From Actinomycetales bacterium (GTDB lineage Bacteria; Actinomycetota; Actinomycetes; Actinomycetales; Kineosporiaceae), in NCBI GenBank assembly GCA_012719445.1, contig JAAYAH010000049.1, positions 1 to 64,000 on the forward strand: a stretch of DNA of 64,000 nt, written 5' to 3'. Within the stretch, counting starts at the first letter, position 1; the number at the start of each line of letters is the position of its first letter. Shown piece by piece: positions 15,893 through 22,718 of this stretch. A program made the position numbers and the translations under genes. Under the pieces are notes generated by a model. It made no database searches, was not told where the DNA came from, and saw nothing but the letters and a program-made list of their open reading frames with translations.

Positions 15893-18678
15893 GGCACTCC
15901 CTCCTCGGATCCTCCGGCGGGCGTCGGGGCGGGGCCGGTGCCGTCCGGCGGCAGCACCAGGCGGCGCAGCAGTCCCGGAGGCCCCCCGTCGGCGGGGACG
16001 CCGAGGCGTGCCTCGTCGGTGCAGCCGGCGACGACCGTCGCGCCGGCCCGGGTGAGAGCGCGGAGCAGGCTCCACAGCTCGGCCGGGTCGGGACGCCGCC
16101 GGTCTGCCCGATGGTGACCGGCCGGCTGCCCGTCGAGGCCGTCCAGCACCACCAGCGGCGGCGGTGACGGCGAGCGGGCGAGCCGGCGCAGCTCCAGGTA
16201 CCCGGCTCCGTCGACGTCCCCGGTCCCGTCGACGAGGAACGCCGCCCTGGCCACGACGGCGCGGCTCTCGTCGGGGAGCACCCGGTCGCAGACCACGAGC
16301 GTCCCCCCGGTCGGCGCCAACCGGCCGGCGAGGCAGGCCAGCAGCGCCCGCCGGGCGACGGGGTCGGCCGAGCGCACCAGCAGCAGTGAGCCCGGCGGCG
16401 TCCACAGGGTCACCCCGGTCAGGACGGGCTCGCCGTCGGTGTCGCGCAGGCTCAGCCGCTCGGCCCGGATCGCGACCTCGCCGTGCTCGGCGACCCACGC
16501 CTCGTGGGCGAGGTGGTGGGCGAGGGCTGTCCCCTCGACGTCGAAGGACGGCAGCGCACCGTCCAGCCACCGGGGCAGCCACCAGGCCCGGTGCCCGAGC
16601 AGGGCGAGGACGGCGGGCACCAGGGTCATCCGGACCGCGAAGGCGTCGACGAACACCCCGACCGCCAGGCCGAGGGCGATCGGCTTGACGTAGGTGTCGC
16701 CGTGCGGGACGAAGGCCGCGAAGACGCAGATCATGATGACGGCGGCGGAGGTGACCACGCGGGCGCTGCCGGTGAAGCCGGCGAGGACGGCGTGCCGCGG
16801 CCGGCCCGTGTGCACGTACTCCTCGCGCATCCGGGAGACGAGGAACACCTCGTAGTCCATGGCGAGGCCGAACAGGACCCCCATGAGGACGACCGGGAGG
16901 AAGGGGAGCACCGGCCCGACCCGGACCACGTCCAGCGCGTCGGCCAGCCAGCCCCAGGAGAACACCGCGGAGACGGCGCCGAAGGAGGCCCCGACGGACA
17001 GCAGGTAGCCCAGCGCCGCCTTGACCGGGACCGCGACGGACCGGAAGACGAGCAGGAGCAGCAGCAGCGACAGCCCCACCACGACGACGCCGAACGGCAG
17101 CAGCGCGGCCGACAGTCGCCGGGACACGTCGATGGTCACCGCGGTGTGCCCGGTGACCAGCAGGTCGGTGACGCCGTGTGCGCGCTCCAGCGCCGGGCGG
17201 CGGTCGCGGATCCGCTGCACCAGGGCGGCCGTCGCCGGGTCGGTCTGGCTCGCGGCCGGGATCACCTGGACGATGCCCAGGTCGGCGGTGCGGTTGGGGG
17301 TGGCGAGGCCGACCCCGGCGACGCCGTCCATGGCCCGGAGCTCGTCGGCGAGCCGGGTCACGGCGCCGACGGGATCGGTGCTGGCGATGATGTCGACGGT
17401 GACCAGCAGGGGGGTGTTGTAGCCGGGGCCGAACCCCTCGGTGATCAGGTCGTAGGTCTCCCGCTGCGGCGTCCCGGGGGCGGCGTAGCCGTTGTCGGGG
17501 AGGGCGAGGTCGAGGTCCCGGGCCGGCAGCGCCGCAACGGCCAGGGCGGCCAGGACGACGACGACGGTCAGCGCCGGTACCCGGGTGACCAGGGCGACCC
17601 AGCGGGCGCCGAGGGTGTGCCGGTGGTCGGGATCGCCGGTGGCGTGCCGGACGGCGCGTGAGCCGGGGTGGGGGCGCAGCCGCTCCCCGGCGAGGGACAT
17701 GAGGGCAGGCAGCGCGGTGAGGGCGACCGCGACCGCGAGGGCGACGGCGGCGGCCGCGGCGAAGCCCATGATCGACAGGAACGGGATCCGGACCACCGCG
17801 AGGCCGCACAGCGCCACGATCACGGTCGCCCCGGCGAACACCACGGCGTTGCCCGCGGTGGCGACCGACCTGGCGATGGACTCCCGCACCGGGGCTCCGG
17901 TGGCGAGCTGACCGCGGTGCCGGGACAGGATGAACAGGGCGTAGTCGATGCCGACGGCCAGGCCGATCATCAGGGCGAGGGTCGGGGTCGTGCCGTTGAC
18001 CGGGGTGAACGCGGCGACGAGGAGGATCCCGGCCATGCTGATCCCGATTCCCGGCAACGCGGTGAGCAGGGGCAGCCCCGCGGCCAGCAGGGAGCCGAAG
18101 GTGATCGCCAGGACGAGGACGGCGACGAGCACGCCGAGCCCCTCCACCCAGGAGACCTGCACGTTCGTCGTGGTGAAGATCGAGCCGCCGACGCTCACCC
18201 GGAGGTCGGAGCCGGAGGGGAGGGAGCCGGCTGCAGCCTCGAGATCGGACACGGTGGCGGGGTCGACCTCACCGAGGGACACCCCGAGCTGGACGTTGGC
18301 GAGGGCGTACCGGCCGTCGGCCGAGACGGCGAGGGGGGTGTCGGGATCGAACGGGTCCTGCACGGCGACCACGTCCCGCGCCCGGCCTGCCGCGGCCACG
18401 ACCTGCTCGACCTGCTCCCGGTAGGAGCTGACGGCGCGGCCCTCCGGGGCGGCGAAGACCAGCTGCGCCGTGGTGCCGGACAGTTCGGGGAACCGCTCGT
18501 CGAGCTGGTCGATCCCCCGCTGTGCCTCGGTACCGGGGATGGCGACGGCGTCGTCGAGGGTTCCGTCGGCCCCCGCGGCGGCCAGCCAGCCCAGCAGCAG
18601 CACCGCGAGCCAGCCGAGCAGCACCGTCCGGGGGAACCGGGCGGAGAGGCGACCGAGGCGGTACAGCGACGACGACAT
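15871..18678 (-). CDS. MMPL/RND transporter with degenerate ABC-ATPase-like C-terminal domain
   Basis: This 935-residue protein has two copies of the MMPL unit: helix 1 (VLLGWLAVLLLGWLAAAG), a periplasmic loop, then five helices, with GIDYALFILSRHR in the first half and AMDYEVFLVSRMREEYVHTG in the second. These hold the Asp-Tyr pairs used for proton coupling. After about residue 745 a soluble tail resembles an ABC ATPase (RLSLRD...VLTGVTLWTPPGSLLLVRS...LVVLDGLDG) but lacks GKS in the P-loop and the catalytic Glu. ATG at 18678 is the start. It is divergent from the TetR gene and probably repressed through the palindrome at 18795. The substrate is unknown. Confidence 0.88.
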   Translation of the reverse strand: MSSSLYRLGRLSARFPRTVLLGWLAVLLLGWLAAAGADGTLDDAVAIPGTEAQRGIDQLDERFPELSGTTAQLVFAAPEGRAVSSYREQVEQVVAAAGRARDVVAVQDPFDPDTPLAVSADGRYALANVQLGVSLGEVDPATVSDLEAAAGSLPSGSDLRVSVGGSIFTTTNVQVSWVEGLGVLVAVLVLAITFGSLLAAGLPLLTALPGIGISMAGILLVAAFTPVNGTTPTLALMIGLAVGIDYALFILSRHRGQLATGAPVRESIARSVATAGNAVVFAGATVIVALCGLAVVRIPFLSIMGFAAAAAVALAVAVALTALPALMSLAGERLRPHPGSRAVRHATGDPDHRHTLGARWVALVTRVPALTVVVVLAALAVAALPARDLDLALPDNGYAAPGTPQRETYDLITEGFGPGYNTPLLVTVDIIASTDPVGAVTRLADELRAMDGVAGVGLATPNRTADLGIVQVIPAASQTDPATAALVQRIRDRRPALERAHGVTDLLVTGHTAVTIDVSRRLSAALLPFGVVVVGLSLLLLLLVFRSVAVPVKAALGYLLSVGASFGAVSAVFSWGWLADALDVVRVGPVLPFLPVVLMGVLFGLAMDYEVFLVSRMREEYVHTGRPRHAVLAGFTGSARVVTSAAVIMICVFAAFVPHGDTYVKPIALGLAVGVFVDAFAVRMTLVPAVLALLGHRAWWLPRWLDGALPSFDVEGTALAHHLAHEAWVAEHGEVAIRAERLSLRDTDGEPVLTGVTLWTPPGSLLLVRSADPVARRALLACLAGRLAPTGGTLVVCDRVLPDESRAVVARAAFLVDGTGDVDGAGYLELRRLARSPSPPPLVVLDGLDGQPAGHHRADRRRPDPAELWSLLRALTRAGATVVAGCTDEARLGVPADGGPPGLLRRLVLPPDGTGPAPTPAGGSEEGVPCPVASR

Positions 18679-18794
18679 GGGCCGGCCTTTCCTGCGCACG
18701 GGCGGGGCGGTCGTTCGGACCGTCTTCCGGCACGTCGGCGGACCGGCAGGGGGACTCAAGCGTCGGGCCCGGTCCGCGGCTTTCGATTCATCAA

Positions 18795-18807
18795 TGTATT
18801 CAATACA
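18795..18807. promoter_or_regulatory. TetR-type palindromic operator candidate
   Basis: TGTATT-C-AATACA is a perfect 6-base inverted repeat in an AT-rich island between the divergent MMPL and TetR-family genes, about 55 bases before the regulator start. Its sequence and position are typical for the operator of a local TetR repressor controlling both genes. Confidence 0.65.
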
Positions 18808-18860
18808 GGAGTGTACTGAGGAGTGCCGGAGCTGTCGCGTCCCCCGCTACCCTGTGCCCC

Positions 18861-19493
18861 GTGACCGTTCCCGCCGAGCGGGTTCCGCGCCGCCGGTCGA
18901 ACACCCGTGCCCGCCTGATCGAGGCAGCGCGCGAGGTCTTCGCTGCCAGGGGACTGCACGGGGCGACGGTCGACGATCTCGTCGCCGCGGCCGGGTTCAC
19001 CAGGGGCGCCTTCTACTCCAACTTCTCCACCATGGAGGAGGTCTTCTTCGCCCTGTTCGAGCAGCAGTCGGCGGAGATGATCGCGTTGGCGAGGGACGCC
19101 GTCGCGGACATCCCGGACGAGGACTTCGGGTTCCACTCGGTCGGCCTGGTCCTGGACCGGCTACGGCCGCTCGGCAGGCAGTGGTACCTCATCCACTCGG
19201 AGTTCGTGCTGCACGCGCTGCGCAGTCCCCGGATGGCCGCGGTCTTCCTCGACCATCGTCGGCGCTGGGGTGCCGAGCTCGCCGAGCTGGTCACCGGGGC
19301 CCTGCGCCGGCTGCACCGCAGGGCGACGGTCCCGCCCGAGCAGCTCGTCGAGGTCCTCTTCTCGCTCTACATCGACAGCCTTGCCCAGGAGCACCTGGGC
19401 GCATGGCCGGACGGTCCCGGCCGGATGATCGAGGACGTCATCCCGGCCGTCCTCACCGGTCTGTCGGAGCCCGACCCGAGGAGCCCGCTGTGA
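18861..19493 (+). CDS. TetR/AcrR-family transcriptional regulator
   Basis: The 210-residue protein has the N-terminal TetR DNA-binding domain (residues about 12-60: TRARLIEAAREVFAARGLHGATVDDLVAAAGFTRGAFYSNF) and a helical ligand domain. It starts with GTG at 18861 and lies divergent from the MMPL/YhgE genes. The palindrome in the shared promoter makes it their likely repressor, which also controls itself. The stop overlaps the GTG of the methyltransferase gene (GTGA), so that gene is co-transcribed. The inducer is unknown. Confidence 0.9.
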   Translation: MTVPAERVPRRRSNTRARLIEAAREVFAARGLHGATVDDLVAAAGFTRGAFYSNFSTMEEVFFALFEQQSAEMIALARDAVADIPDEDFGFHSVGLVLDRLRPLGRQWYLIHSEFVLHALRSPRMAAVFLDHRRRWGAELAELVTGALRRLHRRATVPPEQLVEVLFSLYIDSLAQEHLGAWPDGPGRMIEDVIPAVLTGLSEPDPRSPL

Positions 19494-20185
19494 TCGCCTC
19501 CGAACTGAGACGTGGCATCGTCATCCGGATCGTCCAGATCCTGGTCCAGTTCCTGGTGCTGGGCGCCGTCCTGCTGCTGGCGGCGGGGACGTGGCGCTGG
19601 GGGAACGCCTGGGCGTTCGTCGGGCTGTCCGTCCTCTCCTCCCTCGGCATCGGCGTCTACGTGCTGCCCCGCAACCCGGAGGTCATCGTCGAGCGCGGCA
19701 GGAGGCACGGCGGGACCCGCCGGTTCGACGTGGTCCTCGGCGTCGTGATGACCGTCACCTACCTCGGCGTCCTCGTGGTCGCCGGGCTGGACGCCGGGCG
19801 GTTCGGCTGGACCGATCTCGGCCCGCTCGTCGCGGTCGTCGGCGCGGTGCTGGTCCTGCTGACCTCGGTGCCGATCGCCGGCGCGATGGCGGCCAACCGG
19901 CACCTGGAGACCACGGTGCGGATCCAGGCCGAGCGTGGCCACGAGACGGCGACCGAGGGGCCGTACCGGTTCGTCCGGCACCCGATGTACGCGGCGATGC
20001 TGCTCCAGATGCCGGCGACGGCGCTGCTGCTGGAGTCGGCCTGGGCGCTGGTCCCGGCCGCGGGGTTCGTGGTGGCGATGGTGGTCAGGACCGCGCTGGA
20101 GGACCGGATGCTGCGGAGCGACCTCCCCGGGTACGCCGCCTACGCCCGGACCACCCGGTATCGCCTGGTTCCCCGCGTCTGGTGA
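19490..20185 (+). CDS. Membrane isoprenylcysteine carboxyl methyltransferase (ICMT) family protein
   Basis: This 231-residue membrane protein has four or five helices. The C-terminal ICMT/PEMT signature is present: HETATEGPYRFVRHPMYAAM, then a helix pair and EDRMLRSDLPGYAAYARTTRYRLVPRVW, which form the S-adenosylmethionine pocket. Bacterial members methylate unknown small lipids or act as Mtase-like proteins of uncertain substrate. It is coupled to the TetR gene by GTGA. An 84-base copy of its 3' end recurs at 22462. Confidence 0.88.
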   Translation: MIASELRRGIVIRIVQILVQFLVLGAVLLLAAGTWRWGNAWAFVGLSVLSSLGIGVYVLPRNPEVIVERGRRHGGTRRFDVVLGVVMTVTYLGVLVVAGLDAGRFGWTDLGPLVAVVGAVLVLLTSVPIAGAMAANRHLETTVRIQAERGHETATEGPYRFVRHPMYAAMLLQMPATALLLESAWALVPAAGFVVAMVVRTALEDRMLRSDLPGYAAYARTTRYRLVPRVW

Positions 20186-20235
20186 CCTCGCGTCGGCGTT
20201 CGTCCCCGCCCCGGCCGGTGACGGGCGAGGCGGCC

Positions 20236-20282
20236 CTCGGTCCTGATCAGGGAGGTGGCACCGGGCCCTGATCAGGACCGAG
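20236..20282. terminator. Bidirectional hairpin terminator with TGATCA in both arms
   Basis: A perfect 17-base inverted repeat (20236-20252 and 20266-20282) with a 13-base loop lies between the convergent methyltransferase and CocE-type genes. There is no T-tract, as is common in high-GC actinomycetes. Confidence 0.75.
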
Positions 20283-20363
20283 CCGGTCGCCGTGGTCGCC
20301 GTCACTCCCGTCCGCCCGCCGGAGGTCCTCCTCGGCGTGGTCGGCTCGTGAGCCGGCTCCGGA

Positions 20364-22343
20364 TCACCGGGTGCCGCGGTCCACGGGGAGTCTCACCGTC
20401 GAGCCACCCCGGTCGACGACGAACGTGGGCTGCCCGTCGCCGTCCGGTGGGAGCAGGTTGTCCGCGTCGGCTCCCGCGATCGCGATCCTTATCCGGTGGC
20501 CGCGGCGGAAGAGGACGGACGTGGAGACCAGTCCGACGGTGACGTCGGTGAAGGCACCGGGGACCATCGGGGCGGCGTCGGCCCTGGCGAAGCTGCGCGG
20601 GATCCGGACCGAGGCGTCCGCGGGTCGGCCGGGAACCGTCGCCCGGTTGCTGAGCCGGAGCACGCCCTCGGTGATGTAGGTGACGGTGCCGTCGCCGGCG
20701 ACGTCCTCCAGGTAGACGTGCAGGTCGGCGTCGGGCCGGTCGACGGCCAGCCGCAGCGTGACCACGGGCATGCCGGTGACCCGCAGATCGGCGGGCAGCG
20801 GCGCCCCGGTGTAGGTGAGCAGCCGGGCGTCGGCGTCCCTGCGGTCGGGGTAGACGACGTCCTCCTCGGTGAAGCCGGTGTTCCACCTGCTGGCCCGGCC
20901 GGTGGTGGCGGTGGGGTCGACGACGTAGGTGTCGCTCCCGCGGGAACCCCGCCCGTCGGTCGAGAGCCTGCCGCCGGGGGCCAGGTGCCAGGCACGGGTC
21001 GTGGTGCCGGCCGGCGGCCAGGAGTCGGTGCTGCGCCAGCGGCCCTCGCCGAGGGTGTAGTAGCGCAGCCTCCAGCCGGAGGACCGCCTGGCCGTCGACC
21101 TGTCGGCCGCCTTCACGGTGCGGTCGAAGAAGGCCCGCAGGGTGTCCCACTGCTCGTCGGGAGAGGGGTCGGCCGCAGCGTCCGCGGCGTGGAAGGGGTC
21201 GCCGTCGGTGGAGCCGCCGTGGTTCCAGCCGCCGAGGACCGCCTCCTGCGGGTTGCCGAAGGTGAGCAGGTGCGACAGCAGGCCGTTGGCCGTCGCCGCG
21301 TCCAGCCAGCTGCCCTGGAGGAGGATCGGTACCCGGGAACGCTCGATGGCACGTTCGGAACCCCTCACCCCGATGCCGTCCCAGCCGAACCCGTCCGCCT
21401 CGTCGTCACGGAACGGCAGTCCCGGCAGCACCTCGCGGAGGTCGAGGTTCGGCTGGTGCTCCCGCCGGGCCGCGGCCAGCAGCGACCGGCCGTCGGGTCC
21501 GTCGACCGGCCGCGGGGCGCCGAACTCCTCGACCAGGGCCTCGCAGGGGACGTCGAGCGCGGCGGCGAACTCGCAGGCGGCACCGTCGACGCCGTCCATG
21601 ACCCGGATGGCGAGGGACCAGGGGTAGATCGGGCTGCCGGACGCGCCGCCGGGACGCACCGCGTCCTCGTACACGTCGTAGTCGGCGAACCGGGCCGCGA
21701 CCGCGGTCAGGTGCGGGTTCCGCAGCCGGGCGGTGAGCTCGGCGGTGTCGCCGTCGTAGGAGACGCCGAACATGCCGACCCGGCCGGTCGACCAGGGCTG
21801 GGCCGCGATCCAGTCCAGCACCTCGCCGTAGTCGTCGATCTCCTGCTGGGACAGCTCGGTCGTCCGGTGGCCGAACGACGCGCCGCTTCCCCTGGCGTCG
21901 ACGGTCACCAGGGCGTACCCGGCGCCGAGCCACCTCCTGGCCTCGGGGTCCTGCTCGGGGTCGGTCGGGCTCGTGTCGGACGCCCGCCAGTACCTGGTCG
22001 CCCGCAGCGCCGTCGGCACCCTGCGCGTCGCCGCCAGCGTCTGGGGCAGCCACACGTCGACCGCCAGGCGGACCCCGTCGCGCATCGGCACGTACACCGA
22101 CTGGAAGGCTGCCTGCCGGTCGGTGAGCGGCCCGAGCGTTCGGGCCGTCAGCGCGGCGACCGGCTCGCCCGCGTCGGCAGGCAGGCCGGACAGCGCGGTC
22201 CCCACCACCGCGAGAGCCAGCCCGGCGGCGAGCGAGCCGCCTCGCGTCCTGCCCCGCCCGTGCGACCGCGCCGCCCCGATCGGTCTTCTGGGTCTGTCGT
22301 CCCGAGCCGGTGACAATCTCGTCAACCATGAGGTTCTCGTCAT
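20364..22343 (-). CDS. Secreted CocE/NonD (X-Pro dipeptidyl-peptidase S15) family hydrolase
   Basis: The 659-residue product has an export signal (about residues 37-58). An alpha/beta-hydrolase domain follows with VPMRDGVRLAVDVWLP at its start and the nucleophile elbow G-V-S-Y-D-G near residue 195. A cap region and a C-terminal jelly-roll domain (LPADLRVTGMPVVTLRLAVDRPDADLHVYLEDV) complete the S15/CocE architecture. Members cleave X-Pro dipeptides or acyl esters; which applies here cannot be told. The ATG at 22343 lies 200 bases from the ICMT remnant. It converges on the intact methyltransferase gene. Confidence 0.9.
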   Translation of the reverse strand: MTRTSWLTRLSPARDDRPRRPIGAARSHGRGRTRGGSLAAGLALAVVGTALSGLPADAGEPVAALTARTLGPLTDRQAAFQSVYVPMRDGVRLAVDVWLPQTLAATRRVPTALRATRYWRASDTSPTDPEQDPEARRWLGAGYALVTVDARGSGASFGHRTTELSQQEIDDYGEVLDWIAAQPWSTGRVGMFGVSYDGDTAELTARLRNPHLTAVAARFADYDVYEDAVRPGGASGSPIYPWSLAIRVMDGVDGAACEFAAALDVPCEALVEEFGAPRPVDGPDGRSLLAAARREHQPNLDLREVLPGLPFRDDEADGFGWDGIGVRGSERAIERSRVPILLQGSWLDAATANGLLSHLLTFGNPQEAVLGGWNHGGSTDGDPFHAADAAADPSPDEQWDTLRAFFDRTVKAADRSTARRSSGWRLRYYTLGEGRWRSTDSWPPAGTTTRAWHLAPGGRLSTDGRGSRGSDTYVVDPTATTGRASRWNTGFTEEDVVYPDRRDADARLLTYTGAPLPADLRVTGMPVVTLRLAVDRPDADLHVYLEDVAGDGTVTYITEGVLRLSNRATVPGRPADASVRIPRSFARADAAPMVPGAFTDVTVGLVSTSVLFRRGHRIRIAIAGADADNLLPPDGDGQPTFVVDRGGSTVRLPVDRGTR

Positions 22344-22461
22344 GTCCCCAGCGTTCAGCGACGACGGGCGGCTCCGGGACGACCTGCTGTCGGAGCCGGG
22401 GTCGGTCGACCGGCGGACGCCCGTGTCAACCGAGGGGGGACAGGTGACCGCAGGCGTGGGG

Positions 22462-22545
22462 GACCGGATGCCGCGGAGCGACCTCCCCGGCCACGTCTAC
22501 CACGCCCGGATCACCCGGTACCGCCTGGTCCCGCACCTCTTGTGA
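22462..22545 (+). pseudogene. Truncated 3' copy of the ICMT-family methyltransferase gene
   Basis: The frame reads DRMPRSDLPGHVYHARI then TRYRLVPHLL and stops at 22545. It aligns with the last 28 residues of the gene at 19490-20185 (EDRMLRSDLPGYAAYART, TRYRLVPRVW). By eye roughly 83% of the bases match across 20102-20189 and 22462-22549. No 5' part of the gene is present upstream; the intervening sequence is the promoter side of the CocE-type gene. This is a decayed partial duplicate in direct orientation, and it abuts the TIR-Maf-PfkB cassette. Confidence 0.75.
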
Positions 22546-22718
22546 CTTCCCTCCGTCCGGTTTCCGGGTTCTCTCGGAATGTGCCAGGAATGTCTTCGAC
22601 ACAGGACTGGAGGACTATCACGGCTGTGTAGTATTCCGACCGCGTGGGGACGCGGAGATCGCCCGGATCCTCGGTGCCGGGAATTTCGTGTGGTTGTGAC
22701 GGTGTTGGGGGGCACTGG

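Noticed and set aside
13070-16117. 1015-codon plus-strand frame opposite the YhgE-type gene
   Set aside because: Its translation is dominated by RG/RP repeats that mirror the LATG/ELADG repeats of the real minus-strand protein.
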